A stretch of 21,511 nt of DNA, from positions 1 to 21,511 of IMG/VR virus record IMGVR_UViG_3300046751_000767; one strand, 5' to 3'. Position numbers and translations under genes: made by a program. Each line of letters opens with the position of its first letter. The stretch's first letter is position 1. Positions 14,386 through 21,204 of this stretch are shown piece by piece. Below the pieces are notes generated by a model that saw nothing but the letters and a program-made list of their open reading frames with translations, did not search any database and was not told the origin of the DNA. Origin of the DNA: a virus.

Positions 14386-14888
14386 GGTGGCTGCTTGCCT
14401 GCCGGTTGCGACGGTTGCGCGGGTTCCGACGGTTCCGCAGGTTGCGCAGGTTCCGACGGTTCCGCGACTTGCGCGGGTTTGTCGTACGCGGGAGCGTAGG
14501 CGTCGATCCGGTTTTTAGGGGGGTAGCCGTTGCTGCCAGGCTCAGTGCTCACCTTGATTTTTATTTCCTGCATATGCAGTTCGTCGGTGTCTTCATAGCC
14601 ATCGTCAAGGCCCATGGCTTGGCATGCACTAGCCATGTCTGCTTTTGCTATTTTCTCGGCCTTTTCTGCACCAGGGCATACGACGTTATAGTTCTGCCAG
14701 ATCCGGCGGCCGTCGTAGCCGTCGCCTACAATGTGCCATTCCAGCACGATCATCGTGCCGCCTTTTGCGGTGGTCTTGATCTCGGAGTCCATCACCATCG
14801 CGTGATAAGTGCCGTCGGGTACTGGCGGCATGGCTGAGCCAGAACCGCTCACCTCAACGGTTGAGGTGTCAAAAGAAAATTTAGCCAT
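14373..14888 (-). CDS. DUF669 family protein, single-strand-binding/annealing type
   Basis: This 171-residue protein starts at ATG 14888 in ATGGCTAA, overlapping the Sak4-like gene's stop. The core (VPDGTYHAMVMDSEIKTTAKGGTMIVLEWHIVGDGYDGRRIWQNYNVV...EKIAKADMASACQAMGL...ELHMQEIKIKVSTEPGSNGYPPKNRIDAY) is the DUF669 fold. That fold is associated with phage recombination and ssDNA-binding functions. The C terminus is a low-complexity Pro/Ala/Glu/Ser tail built of AEPSEPAQP repeats, ending PPWAK, like the disordered tail of SSB proteins. The DNA repeats at 14403-14475 encode this tail. Confidence 0.8.
   Translation of the reverse strand: MAKFSFDTSTVEVSGSGSAMPPVPDGTYHAMVMDSEIKTTAKGGTMIVLEWHIVGDGYDGRRIWQNYNVVCPGAEKAEKIAKADMASACQAMGLDDGYEDTDELHMQEIKIKVSTEPGSNGYPPKNRIDAYAPAYDKPAQVAEPSEPAQPAEPSEPAQPSQPAGKQPPWAK
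14403..14475 (-). repeat. Short tandem repeats coding the DUF669 tail
   Basis: On the plus strand GGTTGCG and GGTTCCGACGGTTCCGC units alternate, giving an approximately 36-bp unit present about twice. On the coding strand they give the repeated AEPSEPAQP peptide. Such arrays change length easily by slippage and probably tolerate it because the tail is disordered. Confidence 0.65.
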
Positions 14889-15648
14889 TGGCTGCTTGCC
14901 CCTTCGTTGGTGGATAAATTGCGTCATGTAGCGCAGACCAGCTGAGATCGAGCTCCGCAGGTAGGCCGAAGCGATTTTTAGCAACATGCGCCGGTGTTTC
15001 TTCCGTTGCCATGACGCGGCGCCCAGTGCTGATTCCCCTCGACCTGGTGTTGCCAAACCCGGTTTCCTCTTTTTTGGTGGTGATTTTGTGACGGCAAAAA
15101 GCGACAACGTCGCTGGTCTCGGTGACTAAGGCGCTGGCACGCTGGTGCAGCTTGAGCTCATGCCGGGACACTTCTTCTATCTCAGGGTCTCGGTGCGCGC
15201 GGATGACCGAGTGCGCAATCAGAATGACGTGCATGTGCTTAAACTCGCGTAGGCCCGTCAGCTGCTTGATTATTTCGCGCCAAAGATCAGCGGCCGCCAA
15301 AAAACCTTTGCCGTACCCAGGGCTTTCGATGCTTTCCCAATTGTTGAGCTCACAAACTTTTTTCCAAATGAGCGGCTCTAAATGGTCAATGGAGTCAATC
15401 ACCACGGTTTTGTAGTCGTGATCCTGCTGTCCTAGCGTCATCACCATGTTCAAAACGTCGTCGTATGACGTAGCCAAGGGGAACGCATCAACCTGAAGGT
15501 TGCCGGCGCCGTCTTCCGTTTGGATAAAGATGGGCTTGGGCGCTTGGCTCGCCAGGGTGGTTTTGCCAACGCCCGCGTTTCCATAAACCACAAACTGAAT
15601 AGCCTGCGGCATGCTGGTCTTACTGATAGTCGATAGATCAAACGCCAT
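14881..15648 (-). CDS. Sak4-like RecA-fold ATPase of phage recombination
   Basis: This is a 255-residue ATPase. Walker A is GNAGVGKTT (residues 23-31) and Walker B is TVVIDSIDH with D85. The HVILIAHSVIRAHRDPE strand is a sensor-like element. The overall length and the order of neighbours (exonuclease, DUF669, accessory protein) fit the Sak4 family, a RecA-related single-strand annealing or strand-exchange helper in phages. The start ATG has AAGGAGG 5-6 nt upstream and overlaps the stop of the preceding gene by 11 nt. It acts in the cytoplasm on phage DNA. Confidence 0.85.
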   Translation of the reverse strand: MAFDLSTISKTSMPQAIQFVVYGNAGVGKTTLASQAPKPIFIQTEDGAGNLQVDAFPLATSYDDVLNMVMTLGQQDHDYKTVVIDSIDHLEPLIWKKVCELNNWESIESPGYGKGFLAAADLWREIIKQLTGLREFKHMHVILIAHSVIRAHRDPEIEEVSRHELKLHQRASALVTETSDVVAFCRHKITTKKEETGFGNTRSRGISTGRRVMATEETPAHVAKNRFGLPAELDLSWSALHDAIYPPTKGQAANG

Positions 15649-16054
15649 GCGGGGCCTCCTTGACGGTGATACCCGGCTTCTGAGGTTTCGCAGTAAAAAT
15701 CTTGGCGATGGTTTTGTAGGTATCGACTTCGTTGTTCATCAAATACCGCAGCTTGGTTTCGCTCAGCACCTCTTTTAGCTGAACCGGCTTGAGCTCGTCA
15801 GGGATGTCCTTCTTCACCGCCTTCCACGCCTGCCAATCGACTGAGTATGAGTCACCATTTTTGACGGTGACCTTGCGGCCGTCGGGCAGGGTGGTGGTCT
15901 TAGAACCCTGGGGCACTTGCTCCAGGTAGGGCAGCATGAGGGCCTCATGCTGTACGCGGGCCAGCCGCGCGTCTTCTTCTGCTTTTTTGAGCGCTTGCCA
16001 CTGATCGACCAATGTCGTCAGCGGCGGCTCGTTGTGATGTACGTTTACGTTCAT
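15638..16054 (-). CDS. Conserved accessory protein of the recombination operon
   Basis: This is a 138-residue protein. A charged N-terminal coiled coil (LVDQWQALKKAEEDARLARVQHEALML) leads into a compact domain. That domain contains TTTLPDGRKVTVKNGDSYSVDWQAWKAV and LRYLMNNEVDTYKTIAKIFTAKPQKPGITV. The same helix-then-small-domain plan is often found directly ahead of Sak4-like ATPases in phages; I cannot name a firm family. It is the first gene after the leftward promoter, with AGGAG 11 nt before the ATG. It may assist recombination or DNA binding. Confidence 0.65.
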   Translation of the reverse strand: MNVNVHHNEPPLTTLVDQWQALKKAEEDARLARVQHEALMLPYLEQVPQGSKTTTLPDGRKVTVKNGDSYSVDWQAWKAVKKDIPDELKPVQLKEVLSETKLRYLMNNEVDTYKTIAKIFTAKPQKPGITVKEAPHGV

Positions 16055-16086
16055 GTTCCGTATGTCTCCTGTGTAGTGACAAACGG

Positions 16087-16115
16087 AAGTTACAGGCGCG
16101 TGTTACGCCTGTCAA
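16087..16115 (-). promoter_or_regulatory. Leftward promoter of the recombination/integration operon
   Basis: On the minus strand a perfect -35 TTGACA (16110-16115), a 17-bp spacer and -10 TAACTT (16087-16092) precede the ATG at 16054 by about 30 nt. This is the best sigma-70-like promoter visible in the window. It would drive genes 16054 down to 11461. Confidence 0.7.
16092..16112. promoter_or_regulatory. Operator palindrome within the leftward promoter
   Basis: A perfect 7-bp inverted repeat, ACAGGCG and CGCCTGT with a 7-bp spacer, spans from the -10 box to the -35 box. Binding here would block RNA polymerase. The likely binder is the CI-type repressor or the Cro-like protein encoded nearby. 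Confidence 0.6.
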
Positions 16116-16130
16116 CGAATCGTAGACAAT

Positions 16131-16568
16131 TTATACAATCGGTGTTTGCAAGGTAATCACCACAGGGCTGCTCAGTTCTGCAGGCGCTTCTACCCATATC
16201 CCAAGTGACTTTGCTTCGCGACGCATCTCGTAGACGTCTTTTGACGCGATTGCGCAAACCAACGCCGGTTGCGATTTGTCTGGCGGGAAATACTGCAACT
16301 CGTAGGACCCATCCCAACAGTACATGATTAAGGGCATTTTTCTGCTGTATGAGCCGCTTTTGAAGTGGTCCATAATCGCGTCAAGCGTTGGGTGCTCGTA
16401 GCCCGCGTCCTTAAAATTGCGTTCCGTTTCCCGTAGCGGTTGCGATGCCCACCAGCCAGTCACCTCATAACTGCGTATGCCGTTCGGCATTTCGACTAAA
16501 TATCTATCGTCAGTGGTTAACATAAAGTTTATGTATTTATGAAAAAGACTACTTATTTCCATTTCCAT
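16131..16568 (-). CDS. Unknown protein co-transcribed with the repressor
   Basis: This 145-residue protein overlaps the repressor 3' end by 20 nt; ATG 16568 or ATG 16562 may be used. It contains FMLTTDDRYLVEMPNGIRSYEVTGWWASQPLRETERNFKDAGYEHPTLDAIMDHFKSG and SYELQYFPPDKSQPALVCAIASKDVYEMRREAKSLGIWVE, which looks like a small alpha/beta domain. There is no helix-turn-helix or membrane segment. Expression from the lysogeny operon suggests a part in immunity, superinfection exclusion or repressor control, but this is inference from position only. Confidence 0.6.
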   Translation of the reverse strand: MEMEISSLFHKYINFMLTTDDRYLVEMPNGIRSYEVTGWWASQPLRETERNFKDAGYEHPTLDAIMDHFKSGSYSRKMPLIMYCWDGSYELQYFPPDKSQPALVCAIASKDVYEMRREAKSLGIWVEAPAELSSPVVITLQTPIV

Positions 16569-16896
16569 TTGTTACTTCCTTGCCAGTTCTCTCTGCAGCC
16601 AGCAGCCGCTCCATTATTTTAATTACTGCCGCCTGGCTGTCAGGCGTCAGCGCTTCGATCATGTTTGCAACCTGCAAACTTTCCTTTTTATCGGACTCTT
16701 TACCAAACAACAGCCAGCTGGGGCTCACACCGAAAAACTCTGCCATCAGCACGATATGTTCGCGCGTCGGGGTTGCTTTATCGGTCTCCCATTTGTGGAT
16801 GGTGTTATGGTTGATGCCGGTGTCTGTCGCGAGCTCGCGCAGCGCCATGTCTCTGGCGGTGCGCAAATCACGCAATCGTGTACCTACTGTTTTCAT
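16549..16896 (-). CDS. CI-type repressor (HTH_3), short form
   Basis: This is a 115-residue DNA-binding repressor. ATG 16896 is preferred over 16968 because it has AAAGGAG about 10 nt upstream and starts the domain (MKTVGTRLRDLRTARDM). Helix-turn-helix: ALRELATDTGINHNTIHKWETDKATPTREHIVLMAEFFGVSPSWLLFG. The remaining 50 residues are a helical oligomerisation-type tail. There is no S24/LexA-type peptidase domain, so self-cleavage after DNA damage is not expected and induction must work another way. It is divergent to the Cro-like gene, with operators in between, and is co-transcribed with the 145-residue unknown gene. Confidence 0.85.
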   Translation of the reverse strand: MKTVGTRLRDLRTARDMALRELATDTGINHNTIHKWETDKATPTREHIVLMAEFFGVSPSWLLFGKESDKKESLQVANMIEALTPDSQAAVIKIMERLLAAERTGKEVTNGNGNK

Positions 16897-16916
16897 TCCA
16901 ATGTGTCTCCTTTGAC

Positions 16917-16933
16917 CCGCTTTTTTAAAGCGG
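16917..16933. promoter_or_regulatory. Inverted repeat in the repressor leader
   Basis: CCGCTTT and AAAGCGG form a perfect 7-bp inverted repeat with a TTT spacer. It lies upstream of the repressor's Shine-Dalgarno sequence. It could be an operator or an mRNA hairpin; the sequence does not decide between them. Confidence 0.45.
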
Positions 16934-16941
16934 CCGTCGAG

Positions 16942-16960
16942 TGTATACAATGTGTATACA
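16942..16960. promoter_or_regulatory. Double TGTATACA operator between repressor and cro
   Basis: Two identical self-palindromic octamers, TGTATACA, lie at 16942-16949 and 16953-16960. They are 11 bp apart, one helical turn. The position in the divergent region fits cooperative binding by dimers of the phage repressor. TATACA within it may also serve as a -10 box for the repressor promoter. Confidence 0.6.
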
Positions 16961-16982
16961 GCGAGCAACTGTCTACTAATTG

Positions 16983-17011
16983 TTGCGGCTGTATGCGTTA
17001 GCGCGTACAGT
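16983..17011 (+). promoter_or_regulatory. Rightward promoter with overlapping palindrome
   Basis: TTGCGG (16983-16988), a 17-bp spacer and TACAGT (17006-17011) form a plausible sigma-70 promoter. An inverted repeat, CTGTATGCG/CGCGTACAG with a TTAG spacer (16989-17010, one mismatch), covers the spacer and most of the -10. Transcription would begin about 17018, almost at the ATG at 17020, so the cro mRNA could be leaderless. Confidence 0.5.
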
Positions 17012-17019
17012 CACCGGCC

Positions 17020-17208
17020 ATGACGCCGACTAAAACCTTTGAAAAAATCCGCGCTGCGCAGCTGGCGCGAGACTTAAACCTGAACCGTCAAACCGTTTAT
17101 AAGTGGCAAGAGCGCGGACGCATACCAGCTGAGCGCGTCAAGGCTGTCGCGGAAGCAACGGGGCTTACGCTCGCGGAGCTACGACCAGACCTGTTCGCGG
17201 ATGGCTGA
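17020..17208 (+). CDS. Cro/YdaS-like helix-turn-helix regulator
   Basis: This is a 62-residue protein. The helix-turn-helix AAQLARDLNLNRQTVYKWQERGRIPAERVKAVAEATGLTLAELRPDLF is typical of Cro and YdaS-type phage regulators, including the closing ELRPD(L/V)F phrase. It is the first gene of the rightward early operon, divergent to the repressor, and overlaps the primase-helicase start by 8 nt (ATGGCTGA). It probably shuts off repressor transcription and so favours lytic growth. Confidence 0.85.
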   Translation: MTPTKTFEKIRAAQLARDLNLNRQTVYKWQERGRIPAERVKAVAEATGLTLAELRPDLFADG

Positions 17209-19156
17209 GGCGATGACCGACCGCGAGGGTGCGAGAGAGGAGGCGCGGCGACTGGTCGAAGAGGGACTGACGGTCGTGCCGGCTCACCCGGTTGAAAAGA
17301 GACCACTGGTGCCCTGGAAGCGCTACCAGGATCAACCGCCAGCAGAAGAAGAAGTAAACCACTGGCTGTCGACGCAGAAGTTTAGCGGCTGCAACTGGGC
17401 AATTCTGACTGGTCGGCAGGTGGTGGTGGTCGATACTGACTCAGATGAAGCGACCGTGTTTTGGGAGACGCAAGCTACCCACACGCCGCGGCGCACGATC
17501 ACGGCCAAGGGCAAGCATTTTTTTTACCAGGTCAATCCCAATTTCGAGGTGCGCAACGGCGTTAACCCAGAGCTCAAGATTGACCTGCGCGGCACTGGCG
17601 GCTGCGTCATTGCGCCCGGCTCGATCCATGAGACTGGGCACGTCTATTGTCGCGACGAAGACCCTGGCGTTGATACATGGTGGCGAGAGCTTCCAATGCT
17701 CACGGCTAAAGACATACGGCTGATCGACGGGTTCAATACGCCAAAGCCGCAGCCAGTCGAAAGCACTGGCTTTAACGTAACGGACGCGGGCTCCCATGAG
17801 GGCAGTCGGAACAACGACCTAGCCAGCGAAATTGGGCGTCTTATCAATCGGGGGCTCGACAAGGTCGACGCTTTCGAGCAGGCGCTACTCATTAACAAGC
17901 GCAACACGCCACCACTAGACGCGGATGAAGTGGCACGCACAGTAGAGTCGGTGTACCAAACAGCCGAAGACAATCGCGAGCGCGCTGAAGCAGAGCTCGC
18001 AAAGCAGCAAGAAAAGCAACCGACCAGCCTACAGCCAAAGCCCTTTGTGCTAGGTGACCCTGAGCAGCTGCCGGCCCGGCAGTTCGTCTGGGGGCATGCT
18101 TACCCGCGCGGGGTGGTGAGCGTCACGGTAGCGCCAGGCGGGCTAGGTAAAAGCACCATCATCACTGCCGAGGCCGTTGCGATGACTACCGGGCAATCTT
18201 TTTTGGGCCGGCATACGGACGCTCGCAAGTGCTGGCTCTGGAATCTCGAAGACCCGATAGACGAGATATACCGCAAGGTGTATGCCATCGCGCAGCACTA
18301 CCAGCTGACGCAGGCAGACATCGCCGACCGGCTGCTGATCAATAGCGGGCGCGATGAGCCGCTCATCTTGGCGCAAACCATCGGCGGTCATAACCTGCTG
18401 ACGCCGGTCGCGGACCAGCTGACTGAGCACATCATCGCCAACAAAATCGACTGCGTGATCGTTGACCCGTTTGTGAGCAGCCATCAGCTGAGTGAGAACG
18501 ATAACGTCGCGATCGACATGGTCGTCAAACGCTGGGCACAAGTGGCCAGCGACAGCAACTGCGCCATTCACTTGGTTCACCATGTTCGCAAAGACAATGG
18601 CATGGGCGGCGCTTCCGTTGCCGACGCCAGGGGCGCAAGTGCCCTGGTCGACGCGGCACGCTTTGTCCGCCGACTGCAGCGCATGACCGCGGACGAGGCC
18701 CGCAACGCGGGCATCGACGAGGACCAGTTCTGGCGCTACACCCGCGAAGGCGACAGCAAAAACAATCTGTCACCACCATCAGCTGATAGCACCTGGCGCA
18801 AGCTCATCAGCATCGATCTACCAAACGGCGACAGCGTAGGCGTAGCAGAGCACTGGCAGTGGCCTGATGCGTTTAGCGACGTGACACGCAATGACCTAGA
18901 GGCCGTGCAGCGGCGCGTTGCCAGTAGCGAGTGGCGCGAGAACCCAAGGGCCAAGGACTGGGTGGGCATTGCCGTTGCGGAGGCGCTAAACCTCGACGTC
19001 AACGACTCTTATAACAAGGCCAAGATCAGGCAGCTGCTGCGGACCTGGATAGAGAACGGTGCGCTGCGCGTGACTGAGCAACCAGACAAGCACCGCAAGA
19101 TGCGGGCCTTTGTGTCGGTTGGGCAGTGGATGCATGAGGGTGAGGTGGATGAGTAG
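17201..19156 (+). CDS. Primase-polymerase fused to RepA-type helicase
   Basis: This is a 651-residue replication protein. Residues 10-180 form a bifunctional primase/polymerase (prim-pol) domain: D78 and D80 in VVVVDTDSDE, H106 in GKHFF and D128 in LKIDLRGTGG. A helical linker leads to a RecA/AAA_25 (RepA-like) helicase with Walker A APGGLGKST (311-319), Walker B VIVDPF (D422) and the HLVHHVRK strand near 460. The C terminus may be a winged helix (WVGIAVAEALNLDVNDSYNKAKIRQLLRTWIENGAL). It would start and unwind phage DNA replication. ATG 17201 overlaps cro; ATG 17213 is an alternative. Confidence 0.88.
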   Translation: MAEAMTDREGAREEARRLVEEGLTVVPAHPVEKRPLVPWKRYQDQPPAEEEVNHWLSTQKFSGCNWAILTGRQVVVVDTDSDEATVFWETQATHTPRRTITAKGKHFFYQVNPNFEVRNGVNPELKIDLRGTGGCVIAPGSIHETGHVYCRDEDPGVDTWWRELPMLTAKDIRLIDGFNTPKPQPVESTGFNVTDAGSHEGSRNNDLASEIGRLINRGLDKVDAFEQALLINKRNTPPLDADEVARTVESVYQTAEDNRERAEAELAKQQEKQPTSLQPKPFVLGDPEQLPARQFVWGHAYPRGVVSVTVAPGGLGKSTIITAEAVAMTTGQSFLGRHTDARKCWLWNLEDPIDEIYRKVYAIAQHYQLTQADIADRLLINSGRDEPLILAQTIGGHNLLTPVADQLTEHIIANKIDCVIVDPFVSSHQLSENDNVAIDMVVKRWAQVASDSNCAIHLVHHVRKDNGMGGASVADARGASALVDAARFVRRLQRMTADEARNAGIDEDQFWRYTREGDSKNNLSPPSADSTWRKLISIDLPNGDSVGVAEHWQWPDAFSDVTRNDLEAVQRRVASSEWRENPRAKDWVGIAVAEALNLDVNDSYNKAKIRQLLRTWIENGALRVTEQPDKHRKMRAFVSVGQWMHEGEVDE

Positions 19157-19964
19157 GCTGGTGGTCATCAGCCTTGGCGCTGGCGTGCAGTCATCAGTCA
19201 TGGCGCTCATGGCGGCAAAGGGCGAGATAACGCCTATGCCTGATTGCGCCATCTTCGCCGACACGCAAGCGGAGCCAGACCATGTCTATGAATGGCTAGA
19301 TTGGCTTGAGACACAGCTGCCTTTTCCAATTCATCGAGTAACAGCTGGCAACTTGCGCGACGACCTGATTGCAAGCTCGCAAACGGGAGCGAGGGTGCCA
19401 AATCCACCGCTGTTCGTGCAGACGCCGAAGAGTGACGGGATGCTGTTTAGGCAATGCACCGTCGATTACAAAATCACGCCTATTTACAAAAAGCTGCGCG
19501 AGCTTATTGGGCTGAAGCCAAGGCAACGCGCGCCAAAGCAAGTCGCGGTCGAGCAGTGGATAGGCATAAGCCAAGACGAAATCCAGCGCATGAAGATGAG
19601 CCGCGACAAGTGGGTGGAGAACCGCTGGCCGTTGCTTGAGAAGCGCATGAGTCGCATTCATTGCCTACAGTGGATGAAGGATCACGGTTACAACGAACTA
19701 CCGCGCAAAAGCGCCTGCACGTTTTGCCCGTACCACGACAACGCGACTTGGCGTGAAATGCGGGCGAACGACAAAAAGTCATGGACTGAAGCTGTCGTGG
19801 TTGACCACCTAATTCGCGACGGCATCAACCAAACCGCCAAGGGTAACAAACTCTACCTGCACCGCAGCCGCGTGCCGCTGGACGAGGCTGACCTTCGCGA
19901 CCCTGCAGAGAACCAACAGACTTTTTCTTTTATGGACGAGTGCGATGGGATGTGTGGTGTCTGA
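19149..19964 (+). CDS. PP-loop ATPase of the PAPS-reductase type
   Basis: This is a 271-residue protein. ATG 19149 overlaps the previous stop by 8 nt and has GGGTGAGG upstream; the longer in-frame start at 19110 has no support. The PP-loop variant SLGAGVQSS (8-16) is followed by FADTQAEPDHVYEWLDWLE and WIGISQDEIQRMK, typical of a phage family annotated as PAPS reductase-like. Four cysteines, C103, C172 and C190-x2-C193, are placed as in metal- or cluster-bearing PP-loop sulphur-transfer enzymes. The CDGMC end adds two. A role in DNA or nucleotide modification is inferred from the methyltransferase that overlaps its end. Confidence 0.75.
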   Translation: MSRLVVISLGAGVQSSVMALMAAKGEITPMPDCAIFADTQAEPDHVYEWLDWLETQLPFPIHRVTAGNLRDDLIASSQTGARVPNPPLFVQTPKSDGMLFRQCTVDYKITPIYKKLRELIGLKPRQRAPKQVAVEQWIGISQDEIQRMKMSRDKWVENRWPLLEKRMSRIHCLQWMKDHGYNELPRKSACTFCPYHDNATWREMRANDKKSWTEAVVVDHLIRDGINQTAKGNKLYLHRSRVPLDEADLRDPAENQQTFSFMDECDGMCGV

Positions 19965-21204
19965 TGTGGATCATTCCGGCCAACTACCCACAGTCCTCTC
20001 GCTATGCACTGGATACGGTGGCATCGAGCGAGGACTTGAGCTTGCCGGGTATCAACATAGAACAGTCGCTCATGTGGAGATCGAAGCCTTCGCCGCTGCG
20101 AACTTGGTTGCAAAGATGGAGGCGGGACAGCTGGTTCCGGCACCTGTGTGGACGGATCTTAAAACCCTGCCAGCACACTGCTTTCGAGACAGAGTTGATG
20201 TGCTCACTGGCGGTTATCCCTGCCAGCCGTTTAGCGCCGCTGGACTGCGCAAAGGCGCCGAAGACCCAAGACACCTCTGGCCATTCATCTACGACCACAT
20301 ACGAACAATTAGACCTGTTCGCTGCTTTTTCGAGAACGTCGAAGGACACATCAGCCTGGGACTCAGACAGGTCATCGATGATCTGGTCGGACTTGGTTAC
20401 GAAACGACGTGGGGAATATTCAGCGCGGCTGAAGTTGGCGCACCTCACCAGAGAAAGCGGGTGTACATCTTGGCCTACGCCAACAGCGCAGGACAACAAC
20501 CAAGTGAGTGGCAACCCAAATCACCCGAAGCGCGGCACAACGCTGGGCGGGGCAGTCAGGCAATGGCCGACGCCAACAGCCAGCGACAGCGAGGGCGGGC
20601 CGAGACAGCAGGATGGCAAGCGGGGCCGGGCGCTGAAGGATCTGCCGCAACAAATGTGGCCGACGCCGACGACACAAGACTCGAACAAAGCGACCAAGAA
20701 GATGCGCGACGACCATCAGAACAACCTGACGGCAGTAGTTTTCGATCAGCCGCAATATCCCACGCCAGCAGTGGGAGACGTCGAGAAGTATCGGATGCAG
20801 GGCGACAGTCAAGCCTCGAAGAACTTAGTAGCACTGGCCAGACAGGGGAAGCTGGAGCAGTTTCCGACGCCGACAGCGCGGGACTACAAGGGCGGTTACA
20901 AAGAAGAAGCCCTGACGAGGAAGGACGGCAAGAGCAGGCGTTTCGACGCGCTACCGAACGCGGCGATCAACGGCCAAGGGACAGACAAAGTGAGGGGCCA
21001 CTTAGCAGCAAATTGGGTCGAGGGTTTGATGGGCCTGCCTCTTGGATGGACGGATCTTGGGAAATGGGGGTCGAGCGAGTGACCAACGGCCAAAACCACA
21101 GGGTTGACCGGCTGCGGTTGCTTGGTAATGGAGTAGTGCCACAAACGGCGGCCAAGGCGTGGATTGTGCTCAATGACCAGCTAATAAAGGCCATGCGTGA
21201 ATGA
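19945..21204 (+). CDS. DNA (cytosine-5) methyltransferase
   Basis: This 419-residue enzyme transfers a methyl group from SAM to cytosine C5. Motif I is LSLCTGYGGIERGLELAG (18-35) and motif IV is GGYPCQPFSAAG with nucleophile C93. Motif VI is ENV (130-132) and motif VIII is QRKRVYILAYA (169-179). Motifs IX/X follow at about 385-407 (RVDRLRLLGNGVVPQTAAKAW). The stretch between, about 180-360, is the target-recognition zone. It is low-complexity, with recurring ADA(N/D)S-type phrases, and is also open in another frame. ATG 19945 lies inside the PP-loop gene (20-nt overlap). It probably protects phage DNA from restriction. Confidence 0.9.
   Translation: MGCVVSDVDHSGQLPTVLSLCTGYGGIERGLELAGYQHRTVAHVEIEAFAAANLVAKMEAGQLVPAPVWTDLKTLPAHCFRDRVDVLTGGYPCQPFSAAGLRKGAEDPRHLWPFIYDHIRTIRPVRCFFENVEGHISLGLRQVIDDLVGLGYETTWGIFSAAEVGAPHQRKRVYILAYANSAGQQPSEWQPKSPEARHNAGRGSQAMADANSQRQRGRAETAGWQAGPGAEGSAATNVADADDTRLEQSDQEDARRPSEQPDGSSFRSAAISHASSGRRREVSDAGRQSSLEELSSTGQTGEAGAVSDADSAGLQGRLQRRSPDEEGRQEQAFRRATERGDQRPRDRQSEGPLSSKLGRGFDGPASWMDGSWEMGVERVTNGQNHRVDRLRLLGNGVVPQTAAKAWIVLNDQLIKAMRE
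19964..21082 (+). CDS. Overlapping-frame WPTP-repeat protein
   Basis: A second frame within the methyltransferase gene is open for about 370 codons. ATG 19964 forms TGATG with the PP-loop stop; the real start may be later (for example the Met at about 20198 or 20366). It encodes five repeats: WPTPTAQD (from 20471), WPTPTASD (20564), WPTPTTQD (20657), YPTPAVGD (20756) and FPTPTARD (20861). The first three are each 93 nt apart. It ends ANWVEGLMGLPLGWTDL. I recognise WPTPxAxD plus NWVExLMGxPxGWT as a recurring phage protein. Whether it is translated, or is a by-product of the methyltransferase code, cannot be settled here. Confidence 0.5.
   Translation: MWIIPANYPQSSRYALDTVASSEDLSLPGINIEQSLMWRSKPSPLRTWLQRWRRDSWFRHLCGRILKPCQHTAFETELMCSLAVIPASRLAPLDCAKAPKTQDTSGHSSTTTYEQLDLFAAFSRTSKDTSAWDSDRSSMIWSDLVTKRRGEYSARLKLAHLTRESGCTSWPTPTAQDNNQVSGNPNHPKRGTTLGGAVRQWPTPTASDSEGGPRQQDGKRGRALKDLPQQMWPTPTTQDSNKATKKMRDDHQNNLTAVVFDQPQYPTPAVGDVEKYRMQGDSQASKNLVALARQGKLEQFPTPTARDYKGGYKEEALTRKDGKSRRFDALPNAAINGQGTDKVRGHLAANWVEGLMGLPLGWTDLGKWGSSE

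Noticed and set aside
13906-14499. 197-codon frame on the plus strand opposite the exonuclease and DUF669 genes
   Set aside because: It is antisense to two well-supported genes, has low-complexity arginine/valine composition and shows no motif. Its length follows from the codon use of the genes on the other strand.
16897-16968. Longer N terminus for the repressor
   Set aside because: The extra 24 residues would be read from the operator region, and ATG 16896 has a good Shine-Dalgarno and begins the helix-turn-helix domain normally.
19110-19148. Longer start for the PP-loop ATPase
   Set aside because: It would extend deep into the primase-helicase gene without a ribosome site. ATG 19149 has a GGGTGAGG site and puts the PP-loop at the usual N-terminal place.
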